The position numbers and the translations under genes are program-made. The notes below the pieces were generated by a model. It searched no databases. It was given only the letters and a program-made list of their open reading frames with translations, and was not told where the DNA came from. 7,359 bases of DNA from contig JAITKY010000171.1 in assembly GCA_031278135.1 (NCBI GenBank), positions 1-7,359 on the forward strand. Direction: 5' to 3'. This document shows, in pieces, positions 1 through 6,878 of this stretch; positions within the stretch are counted from its first letter, which is position 1, and each line of letters begins with the position of its first letter. Origin of the DNA: Prevotellaceae bacterium. Lineage in GTDB: Bacteria > Bacteroidota > Bacteroidia > Bacteroidales > UBA932.

Positions 1-57
1 GTTTATACGGAATAAAATATAAGTTATATTGTTTATTTATATAAAGTTACAAAATAT
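1..57 (+). promoter_or_regulatory. AT-rich leader upstream of the alpha-2-macroglobulin gene
   Basis: By hand count only 8 of 57 bases are G or C, in sharp contrast to the coding sequence that follows. The reading frame of the downstream gene is closed by a TAA at 13-15 and has no ATG between there and 58, so ATG 58 is the first usual start. No Shine-Dalgarno sequence is visible; the last 15 bases are A-rich, which is usual for translation initiation in Bacteroidota. The run TATATTG at 25-31 is a poor match to the Bacteroidota -7 element TAnnTTTG, and no -33 TTTG lies at the right distance. A promoter here is plausible but not shown. Confidence 0.25.
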
Positions 58-3000
58 ATGAGCAAAAAATTTTTACTATCGACTATTATCTTTGCACTGT
101 TTTTAATTTCGTGCAAATCGAAACAAGGCGACGAAAATATTTCTCCCGATTACAATCCTTACGTTGAAGCCTTTACTGCGGGAGATATTTCTGTAAAGTC
201 AAGCGTAGTTTTGCGACTATCGGAGCCGTCGCATATTGACCCGGACGAGTTTACGGGCGAAAATATGTTTGACATTTCGCCGTCGGTGAAAGGAAAAACG
301 CAGATGCAGAACAGTCTAACCTTTGTATTTGTACCCGACGAGAATCTCAAAATAAACCAGCGTTATATAGTCAAGTTCGACGTTGGAAAAGTCGTTAAAG
401 GCGTTGATAAACAATTTCGTAAGTTTGAATTTGGTTTTTCGACCATCAAGCCATCGTTTTATATGTCGCGTGAAGGATTGAAACTTTACAGCGAAACCTC
501 GCCGCATTTGTTCCAGTTGGTCAGAGAAATACACATTTCCGACTATGCCGACCCCGTAGCGGTTGAAAAGATGTTGATTGTCAAATTAAACAACGAATTG
601 CCGGCAATCAAATGGGAGCACGAAGGCAACAAACACACCTTCATCATCGACAGCATAAAAGCCGGAGAATCAGCATCGGAGATGAAATTAAGCCTTAATG
701 CAAAAAGCATCGGAGGTGATTTGACCGACGAAGAAACACTTCGGATACCAAGTAAATACGAATTTGATATTTTAGGAGTTACATCGAGCGACGAAGATGG
801 AAATCAAGTCATTATATGCCGGTTTTCGTCGCCTATCGACACAAAACAGAACCTTAAAGGCATTGTCACGCTCGAAGAATACAAGTTTACATACCGTGTA
901 GCGCTGAATACCATACTGTTGTATCCTTCCGAAAGGCTTACAGGACAAGTCACTCTGACAATATTCGAGAGTCTAAAAAGCGCTAATGGCGGCAATTTCG
1001 GGAAAAATTACACCGACGAACTGCTTTTCGAATCTAACAGTCCGGAAATCAAGTTTTTGGGAAAAGGGAACATACTGCCGACAACCAGCGACGGGACTGT
1101 CATGCCGTTTCAGGCTGTTTCGGTTAAATCGGTTACTGCCAAAGTAATAAAGATATACGAAAACAATGTATTGCAATTTTTGCAAGTAAACAATCTCGGA
1201 GGAAAATCGGAACTGAAACGTGCGGGCAGATTGGTAGCAATCAAAACCATGCGGCTCGACGAAAACAAAACAATCAAAGAACTGCGGCGCTGGAGTACTT
1301 ATGCTCTCGATTTGTCGAAATTGATAACTCCCGAACAGGGCGCTATATACAGAATCGAACTCAGTTTCTCAAAAAAACAGGCTATCACCGATTGCGACGA
1401 AGATGACGACACCGGTGAAAACATCTCCGATGAAGATCAATTGAGAAGAGACGAACAAAGTTACGATAACCCGCAATCCTACAACGATTACTATTATTAT
1501 TACGATGACGACGATGACTACGGAAGCACGTCAAATCCTTGTGATAAGGCATATTACCAATGGAACAGCAGATGTCGGGCTGCGAAAAACATACTTTCGT
1601 CCGACCTTGGCATTATCGCTAAAGCCGGAACAAAAAATTCGGTACGTTTTATTGTAACAAACGTACACTCAATTACTCCCGCCGCTTCGGTCGAAATAGA
1701 AATCTATAACTATCAACAACAGTTAATCGGCAAAGGAATAACCAACGCCGAAGGATTTGCAGATGTGGAAGTTAAAGGCAAACCGTTTATTGCTGTCGCC
1801 AAACAGGGCGCACAACGTGGATATTTGCAGATGCAGGACGGTATGTCGATATCGCTCAGTCGTTTCGACGTTGCCGGTAACGCTGTAAAAAACGGAATCA
1901 AAGGTTTCATCTATGGCGAACGAGGCGTATGGCGTCCCGGCGATTCCATCTTCCTGACATTCATCCTTCAAGACCTGGAAAACAGTCTTCCAGCATCGCA
2001 TCCCGTGACGCTCGAAATCACCGACGCGCGAGGCAGAGTCGTCAGCCGTCAAAACAAGATTGGCGGAACGAATGGTTTCTACACTTTTGTCTATCAGACA
2101 AATGACGACGCCCCGACAGGAAACTGGCTCACTACGGTGAAAATTGGAGGAGTGTCGTTCAACAAAACAATTAAAGTAGAAACAGTTAAGCCTAACAGAT
2201 TAAAGATAAACCTGACATTCAAAGAAGACGAAATAGAATTGCAATCCCCGATTACCGGCTCGCTAAATTCGACATGGCTTCACGGAGCGCCCGCAAAGAA
2301 TCTCGAAACAGAAATAAGGATGTATTTAAATCCGGTAAAGACTGTGTTTAAAGGATTTGAAGGATATATGTTCGACGATCCGACAAAGACTTTCGAATCG
2401 GAAGAAAGAGAATTTTTTTCAGGGAAATTGGACAACGATGGCAATATAAAGTTCTCACAGACAGTTAATACAGGTAACAGGCCTTCGGGAAAACTCCGTG
2501 CAAATTTCGTTACGCGAGTTTATGAAGAAGGCGGCGACTTCAGTATCGACAACACAGTCAAAGAAATCTCGCCATATAAACGATATGTTGGAATTGCACA
2601 GCCAAAAGGAACAGGATTCAATAACATGCTCGAAACGGATAAAAATCAGACATTTGAAATTGTCGTTCTCAATAAATCCGGCACGACCGTTGCCGAACAG
2701 ACGGAAGTGAAAATCGCTGTGTATAAGTTAGGTTGGAGTTGGTGGTGGAGTGCGTCTGACAATCAACTCGCCAATTTCAATTACAGTTCGTACAAAACTC
2801 CCATCTACGAAGAAACAATCAAAATATCCGGCGGTCGGGGAATGTTCCCATATAAGGCAACTCACAGTCAATATGGTTTTTATCTGCTAAAAGTGACGGA
2901 TAAAAAAGGAGAACACAGCGCCGCAACGGTTGCATATTACGATTGGCCTGGCTGGGGCGGACGTGCACGACAGGGTAGCGAAGGCTCGACAATGTTGATG

Positions 3001-5592
3001 TTCGAAAGCGATAAGAAATCTTACGATGCAGGTGAAACGGCGACAATTACATTCCCGTCGTCGAACACTGCTAAAGCGCTGATAAGCATCGAAAACGGAA
3101 CTAAAGTGTTGAATGATTATTGGGTTGCCTGCGAAGACGGAGATACGAAGATCGAAATCAAAACAACGCTCGAAATGACACCAAACGTTTACGTCGCCAT
3201 CACTTTGGTACAGCCGCACGCTCAAACACAGAACGACTTGCCAATAAGGCTGTTCGGCGTGATTCCGGTGAATGTGGTTGATCCCGAAACGAAACTCGCG
3301 CCGGCTCTCGACGCTCCCGCTTCGATTCGTCCGGAAGAAAAATACAAAATCACTGTCAGTGAAGAGAAAGGCAAACCAATGACCTACACGCTTGCCGTTG
3401 TTGACGAAGGCTTGCTCGACCTGACTCGATTCAAAACGCCAAACCCGTGGGATTATTTCTATGCCAAAGAGGCTCTGGGAATTAACACCTGGGATATGTA
3501 CGAATCGTTGATTGGCGCTTACGGAGGACGAATCGAACAGTTGTTCGCGATAGGAGGTAGCGACGTAGCAGCAGCAAACAGAACGAAAATCAACAGATTC
3601 AAGCCGGTAGTAACGTTCATCGGTCCATTTTCGTTGAGCAAAGGTCAAAAAATCACTCACGACCTGAAAATGCACAGTTATATTGGCGCAGTAAAAGTTA
3701 TGGTCGTTGCCGGCAACAAAAAAGCGTATGGAAGCGCCGAAAAGGTTATTCCCGTCAAAAAACCGCTCATGGTTTTTGCGACAATGCCACGCGTTATCGG
3801 TCCAGGAGAAGAAATCGACTTGCCTGTAACCGTATTCTCTATGGATGAGAAGATTGACAAGGTGGATATATCTGTCGAAACAAATGATATATTTACAATG
3901 GAAGAAACAAAACATACCGTTGATTTCAAGTCTGTTGGCGAAGAAATGACCACATTCAAACTGAAAGTCAAACATCAGACAGGAGTAGGCAAAGTGAAAG
4001 TCGTTGCTGTCGCCGGAAACGAACGGTCGGAATATAACGTTGATATTGAAGTCCGTACACCAAATCCGCCATTGACAAAAGTACATTCGTTTTTGTTGGA
4101 AGCCGGCAAAAGCCATTCGGTATCAGAAGAATTACACGGAATCTCAGGAACTAACACCGGACGAATCGAAGCATCGATTATCCCGCCGCTAAATCTGGGG
4201 CAACGTCTTAATTATCTGATTCAATACCCTCACGGATGTCTCGAACAGACTATTTCGTGCGCTTTTCCGCAACTGTATCTGAGTTCGGTTATCGATTTGA
4301 GCGAAAATGACAAAGTCAATGCTTCGTATAATGTCAAAGCGGCTTTGAACAAGTTGAAAAACTTCACCGGATACGAAGGCGGATTTACTTACTGGCCAGG
4401 CGAAAGCGACTATAACAGTTGGGCAACAAGTTATGCGGGCGATTTCATGCTCGAAGCAGAGAAAAAAGGTTTTTCGTTGCCTACAGGACTGAAACAGGGC
4501 TGGTTGAAGTATCAGCAAAAAAAAGCCCGCACTTGGGTAATGAGCAGTCAGAAAGGCACATATTACTCTTATTCTCAACACGATTTAGATCAAGCATACC
4601 GATTATATACTCTTGCGAAAGCAAAAGCTCCCGAATTAGGCGCAATGAACAGATTGAAAGAGGATAAGACCATATCCACGCAAACACGCTGGACGCTCGC
4701 TGCTGCATACGTTTTAGCAGGACAACCCGAAATAGCGGAAAAAATAATCGAAACAACTGATACCAATGTTAAGGAATATACCGCATTTTCACAGACTTAC
4801 GGATCAAGTACAAGAGATATCGCCTTAATAGTGGACGCTCTGTTGCTGTTGAACCGTGAAGGAACGGCGTTCGAACTTGTACGCACTTTGTCACAGCGAC
4901 TTAACTCGAATCGCTGGATGAGCACTCAAACCACTGCGTATGCGCTGATGGGAATATCGCGTTATGCCGAAAATGTGAAAGGCGACAATTCTATCAAAAT
5001 CGAATATACGTGCAACGGAAGTAATAACACCGTAAACTCAAATAAATCAATCTGGACTGCAAATCTCGGAGATTTGAAATCCGGAAAATTCGAGGTAACG
5101 AACAAGTCGGATGTCAGTGTTTACGTACAGATTTCGACAACCGGAACGCCCGTCGAAGGTCAGGAAACGGCTTCGGAAAACAAAATTAAATTGCATGTTT
5201 CGTACTCCGACGGCAAAACGACAATCAACCCTGCCAAACTGAAACATGGAACTGATTTTTACGCTGTTATAGACATAGTAAATCTCAGTCCTGCCAGCGA
5301 AACGTACTCGAACATCGCTTTGACGCAAATATTCCCTTCGGGATGGGAAATAATCAATGAACGTATGCTGGATATAGTAAATTACGACAATACAAACGAT
5401 TACGATTATTGCGATATTCGTGACGACAGAATGTACACGTATTTCAGTTTGAAAAATCCGAAACAGTTCAGGATAAAACTTACGGCTACGTATGTCGGCA
5501 GGTTCTATTTGCCAGCTGCTAAGGTCGAAGCGATGTACGACGGAACGATAAGCGCAAACACAACAGGTCAATGGGTAGAGGTTGTAAAATAA
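58..5592 (+). CDS. Alpha-2-macroglobulin family lipoprotein with intact thioester
   Basis: This is a very large (1844 aa) bacterial alpha-2-macroglobulin. Family members are thought to trap attacking proteases: cleavage of a bait region triggers a shape change and exposes a Cys-Gln thioester that bonds covalently to the protease. Residues 1-18 form a lipoprotein signal peptide ending LIS before Cys19 (next residue Lys), so the mature protein is probably lipid-anchored. Beta-rich macroglobulin-like domains fill most of the N-terminal two thirds: an N-terminal Ig-like domain about 36-115, one following SDLGIIAK (515-522), and an MG2-type segment with YGERGVWRPGD (619-629). The conserved DEGLLD stretch (1116-1121) leads to the likely bait region, about 1130-1182, and the A2M domain, about 1182-1260. 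The thioester is in GCLEQT (1393-1398; Cys1394, Gln1397), starting the helical thioester domain with GGFTYWPG (1441-1448). A C-terminal MG10-like domain ends the protein. A Tyr/Asp-rich insert lies at 445-510. The start is fixed by the signal peptide. tsaD follows after 18 bases; no pbpC, the usual E. coli neighbour, is seen. Family call is firm; domain limits are approximate. Confidence 0.93.
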   Translation: MSKKFLLSTIIFALFLISCKSKQGDENISPDYNPYVEAFTAGDISVKSSVVLRLSEPSHIDPDEFTGENMFDISPSVKGKTQMQNSLTFVFVPDENLKINQRYIVKFDVGKVVKGVDKQFRKFEFGFSTIKPSFYMSREGLKLYSETSPHLFQLVREIHISDYADPVAVEKMLIVKLNNELPAIKWEHEGNKHTFIIDSIKAGESASEMKLSLNAKSIGGDLTDEETLRIPSKYEFDILGVTSSDEDGNQVIICRFSSPIDTKQNLKGIVTLEEYKFTYRVALNTILLYPSERLTGQVTLTIFESLKSANGGNFGKNYTDELLFESNSPEIKFLGKGNILPTTSDGTVMPFQAVSVKSVTAKVIKIYENNVLQFLQVNNLGGKSELKRAGRLVAIKTMRLDENKTIKELRRWSTYALDLSKLITPEQGAIYRIELSFSKKQAITDCDEDDDTGENISDEDQLRRDEQSYDNPQSYNDYYYYYDDDDDYGSTSNPCDKAYYQWNSRCRAAKNILSSDLGIIAKAGTKNSVRFIVTNVHSITPAASVEIEIYNYQQQLIGKGITNAEGFADVEVKGKPFIAVAKQGAQRGYLQMQDGMSISLSRFDVAGNAVKNGIKGFIYGERGVWRPGDSIFLTFILQDLENSLPASHPVTLEITDARGRVVSRQNKIGGTNGFYTFVYQTNDDAPTGNWLTTVKIGGVSFNKTIKVETVKPNRLKINLTFKEDEIELQSPITGSLNSTWLHGAPAKNLETEIRMYLNPVKTVFKGFEGYMFDDPTKTFESEEREFFSGKLDNDGNIKFSQTVNTGNRPSGKLRANFVTRVYEEGGDFSIDNTVKEISPYKRYVGIAQPKGTGFNNMLETDKNQTFEIVVLNKSGTTVAEQTEVKIAVYKLGWSWWWSASDNQLANFNYSSYKTPIYEETIKISGGRGMFPYKATHSQYGFYLLKVTDKKGEHSAATVAYYDWPGWGGRARQGSEGSTMLMFESDKKSYDAGETATITFPSSNTAKALISIENGTKVLNDYWVACEDGDTKIEIKTTLEMTPNVYVAITLVQPHAQTQNDLPIRLFGVIPVNVVDPETKLAPALDAPASIRPEEKYKITVSEEKGKPMTYTLAVVDEGLLDLTRFKTPNPWDYFYAKEALGINTWDMYESLIGAYGGRIEQLFAIGGSDVAAANRTKINRFKPVVTFIGPFSLSKGQKITHDLKMHSYIGAVKVMVVAGNKKAYGSAEKVIPVKKPLMVFATMPRVIGPGEEIDLPVTVFSMDEKIDKVDISVETNDIFTMEETKHTVDFKSVGEEMTTFKLKVKHQTGVGKVKVVAVAGNERSEYNVDIEVRTPNPPLTKVHSFLLEAGKSHSVSEELHGISGTNTGRIEASIIPPLNLGQRLNYLIQYPHGCLEQTISCAFPQLYLSSVIDLSENDKVNASYNVKAALNKLKNFTGYEGGFTYWPGESDYNSWATSYAGDFMLEAEKKGFSLPTGLKQGWLKYQQKKARTWVMSSQKGTYYSYSQHDLDQAYRLYTLAKAKAPELGAMNRLKEDKTISTQTRWTLAAAYVLAGQPEIAEKIIETTDTNVKEYTAFSQTYGSSTRDIALIVDALLLLNREGTAFELVRTLSQRLNSNRWMSTQTTAYALMGISRYAENVKGDNSIKIEYTCNGSNNTVNSNKSIWTANLGDLKSGKFEVTNKSDVSVYVQISTTGTPVEGQETASENKIKLHVSYSDGKTTINPAKLKHGTDFYAVIDIVNLSPASETYSNIALTQIFPSGWEIINERMLDIVNYDNTNDYDYCDIRDDRMYTYFSLKNPKQFRIKLTATYVGRFYLPAAKVEAMYDGTISANTTGQWVEVVK
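1390..1587 (+). other. Acidic, tyrosine-rich low-complexity insert in the macroglobulin
   Basis: Residues 445-510 are a low-complexity stretch between two macroglobulin-like domains. It is very rich in Asp and Glu from 445 to 470 and contains five consecutive Tyr (478-482) followed directly by five Asp (483-487), encoded by TAC/TAT then GAT/GAC codons at 1489-1518. Cysteines at 446, 495 and 506 flank it; since the mature protein is outside the cytoplasm, a disulfide closing this loop is possible. The NPC...YY...SR...A.N segment just before SDLGIIAK looks like a conserved feature of the Bacteroidota branch, from memory of the family. The acidic part is probably a disordered surface loop; cation binding or a role as protease target is only a guess. 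Confidence 0.6.
4234..4251 (+). other. Thioester motif GCLEQT of the macroglobulin
   Basis: The codons GGA TGT CTC GAA CAG ACT encode Gly-Cys-Leu-Glu-Gln-Thr, residues 1393-1398. In the alpha-2-macroglobulin/complement family the Cys thiol and the Gln side chain condense into the reactive thioester that links covalently to a captured protease. Both residues are present, so this copy belongs to the thioester-competent class rather than to the paralogues that have lost it (such as E. coli YfaS-type proteins). Confidence 0.9.
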
Positions 5593-5599
5593 TCACAGC

Positions 5600-5606
5600 A
5601 AGGAAG
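5600..5606 (+). promoter_or_regulatory. Ribosome binding site of tsaD
   Basis: AAGGAAG lies in the 18-base gap between the macroglobulin stop (TAA 5590-5592) and the tsaD ATG, with AGGA ending 6 bases before the start codon. It is the only purine-rich Shine-Dalgarno-like site seen at a gene start here and supports ATG 5611. It suggests that tsaD is translated independently although probably co-transcribed with the gene before it. Confidence 0.5.
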
Positions 5607-5610
5607 ATAG

Positions 5611-6630
5611 ATGATTAAAATACTTGGGATAGAATCGTCGTGCGACGACACTTCGGCGGCTGTGATATGCGACCGATGTTTGTTGTCGAATGTCATTGCA
5701 AATCAGAAGGTACACGAAAAATATGGCGGCGTAATTCCGGAACTTGCATCGCGGGTACATCAACAAAATATTATCCCTGTGGTCGATATGGCTCTGAAAG
5801 AGGCAAACATCACGAAATCCGACCTGGACGCAATTGCTTTTACCGGAAGTCCCGGATTGCTGGGGTCGTTATTGGTCGGCGTTTCGTTTGCAAAGGGTTT
5901 AGCCGCTTCTATCGGCGTCCCGTTGATTGAAGTCAATCATTTACAGGGACATGTTCTATCGCATTTTATTGAAGAACAAGGTAGGATAAAAACTTTTCCT
6001 TCGTTGCCTTTCATGTGTCTTCTGGTATCCGGAGGACATACGCAAATCATTGTGGTTAAAGATTATCTGGATTTCGAAATAATCGGGGAAACAATCGACG
6101 ACGCCGCCGGCGAAGCGTTCGACAAGTGCGCAAAAGTCATGGGATTGCCTTATCCGGGCGGTCCCGTGATAGACGCATTGGCAAATAAAGGAGATCATGC
6201 TGCTTTTTCGTTCGCAAAACCGAAAGTCGCTGATTTTAATTACAGTTTCAGCGGTCTGAAAACATCGTTCCTGTATTTTCTACAAAAGAAAATCGCCGAA
6301 AATCCGGCGTTTGTCGAAGAAAATAAAGCCGACTTGTGCGCTTCTATTCAGCAGACTATCATCGATATCCTCATCGATAAACTGATAAAAGCCGTCGCTA
6401 AAACCGGAATCAAAGACGTGGCAATAGCAGGAGGAGTGTCCGCAAACTCCGGATTAGCCGGCAAACTGCAACAAACAGGCAACAAACTCGGCTGGAACGT
6501 GTTCGTCCCCGAACGAAAATTTACTACCGACAACGCCGCAATGATCGCTATAACAGGATATTTTAAATATCAAAAGAAATTATTCGCCGGACTTGACGTA
6601 GTTCCGCATGCAAGAATCGAGAAAATTTAG
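5611..6630 (+). CDS. tsaD: tRNA N6-adenosine threonylcarbamoyltransferase TsaD
   Basis: TsaD (older names Gcp, YgjD) transfers the threonylcarbamoyl group from threonylcarbamoyl-AMP, made by TsaC, onto N6 of A37 in tRNAs reading ANN codons. It works in the cytoplasm with TsaB and TsaE. The 339-residue length is normal for the bacterial family. Visible signatures are the N-terminal GIESSCDDTSAAV (6-18), the metal-binding HxxxH in NHLQGH (His110, His114), the SGGHTQI loop (140-146), DDAAGEAFDK (163-172) followed by PYPGGP (180-185), GGVSANS (274-280), and the third metal ligand Asp307 in FTTDNAAM (304-311). All expected key residues are present, so the protein should be active. ATG 5611 places the ASKHA-fold start directly at the N-terminus and follows a good ribosome binding site. 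It lies 18 bases after the macroglobulin gene, probably in one transcript, and converges with the lipoprotein gene to its right. TsaB, TsaC and TsaE are not in this window. Confidence 0.98.
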   Translation: MIKILGIESSCDDTSAAVICDRCLLSNVIANQKVHEKYGGVIPELASRVHQQNIIPVVDMALKEANITKSDLDAIAFTGSPGLLGSLLVGVSFAKGLAASIGVPLIEVNHLQGHVLSHFIEEQGRIKTFPSLPFMCLLVSGGHTQIIVVKDYLDFEIIGETIDDAAGEAFDKCAKVMGLPYPGGPVIDALANKGDHAAFSFAKPKVADFNYSFSGLKTSFLYFLQKKIAENPAFVEENKADLCASIQQTIIDILIDKLIKAVAKTGIKDVAIAGGVSANSGLAGKLQQTGNKLGWNVFVPERKFTTDNAAMIAITGYFKYQKKLFAGLDVVPHARIEKI

Positions 6631-6800
6631 TTCGACGCTATCCTATCCTTTTGCGGCGGCGACCGGCGAAAATGTTTCGCCTCTTCGATTGCTGGACGGA
6701 TGATTTCGACCTCTTCCTTACTCTTCAAACCGCCATTTTCGGACTGAGGATTAAGCGACAAAAGGCGGTCCGAAGCGTACGAATCAGAAATGGACCTGCG
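6631..6800 (-). pseudogene. Possible pdxA-like remnant (or coding-like part of a dispersed repeat)
   Basis: No intact gene is present. Read on the minus strand, 6758 down to 6729 gives SLNPQSENGG, and 6728 to 6669 continues in the same frame to an EEVEIIRPAIEEAKHF segment. The order and spacing resemble the PdxA segment LNPHAGEGG...EE...IIPxI, with about one residue missing. The His of LNPHAGE, which I believe is a metal ligand in PdxA, is replaced by Gln. After a one-base frame change, 6673-6647 reads TFSPVAAAKG, weakly like the GPxxADGFF that follows in PdxA, and then reaches a stop. The frame is open for only 57 codons, ends on a TAA reaching into tsaD, and has no ATG or GTG at its head. 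GC is about 50% (hand count, 6661-6720), like tsaD. PdxA makes pyridoxal phosphate precursors; this fragment could not. Alternatively the match is fortuitous and the segment belongs to the repeat ending at 6838. I favour some real PdxA ancestry, only moderately. Confidence 0.4.
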
Positions 6801-6824
6801 TTAATCCGGATTGCTTCGGACTGA
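6738..6824. repeat. 10-bp direct repeat TTCGGACTGA with an intervening inverted copy
   Basis: TTCGGACTGA occurs at 6738-6747 and again at 6815-6824, 77 bases apart. Between them GTCCGAAGC (6768-6776) is the exact reverse complement of GCTTCGGAC (6813-6821), giving a 9-bp stem; its first seven bases also pair with TTCGGAC at 6738-6744. The middle copy can therefore pair with either flank but not with both at once. A further pair, ACCGCC (6729-6734) with GGCGGT (6764-6769), overlaps these. The pattern fits a mosaic repeat or a structured RNA end of the tsaD transcript. Confidence 0.6.
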
Positions 6825-6838
6825 AGCATCGCAATGAT
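6808..6838. repeat. REP-like dispersed palindromic unit
   Basis: The unit begins GGATTGCTTC and ends TCGCAATGAT. Read on the minus strand it runs from ATCATTGCGA to GAAGCAATCC. ATTGC at 6810-6814 is inverted as GCAAT at 6831-6835, and TGCTTC (6812-6817) with GAAGCA (6823-6828) forms a 6-bp stem around a 5-base loop. The CATTGCGA...GAAGCAATCC form is one I recognise from dispersed intergenic palindromes in many bacterial genomes. Only one copy is in the window, so dispersal is inferred. There is no T-run after either arm, so it is not a standard intrinsic terminator, although it lies between convergent genes. Confidence 0.55.
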
Positions 6839-6878
6839 AATTAATTGTTAACATGACAACAACACTAAATTTAAGCAT

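Noticed and set aside
25..31. TATATTG as a Bacteroidota -7 promoter element.
   Set aside because: It lacks one T of TAnnTTTG, no -33 TTTG sits at the proper distance, and such strings are common in a 14% GC leader.
2887..4116. A 409-codon open frame on the minus strand, antisense to the macroglobulin.
   Set aside because: It is fully inside the well-supported macroglobulin gene, its translation is rich in Phe, Cys, His and Arg with no recognisable domain, and such long shadows are expected opposite biased codon use.
5047..5571. A 174-codon minus-strand open frame opposite the end of the macroglobulin gene.
   Set aside because: No recognisable motif, odd composition, and complete overlap with the conserved C-terminal domain of the real gene.
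6808..6850. Intrinsic terminator for tsaD or for the convergent lipoprotein gene.
   Set aside because: A hairpin is present, but there is no T-run directly after the stem on either strand.
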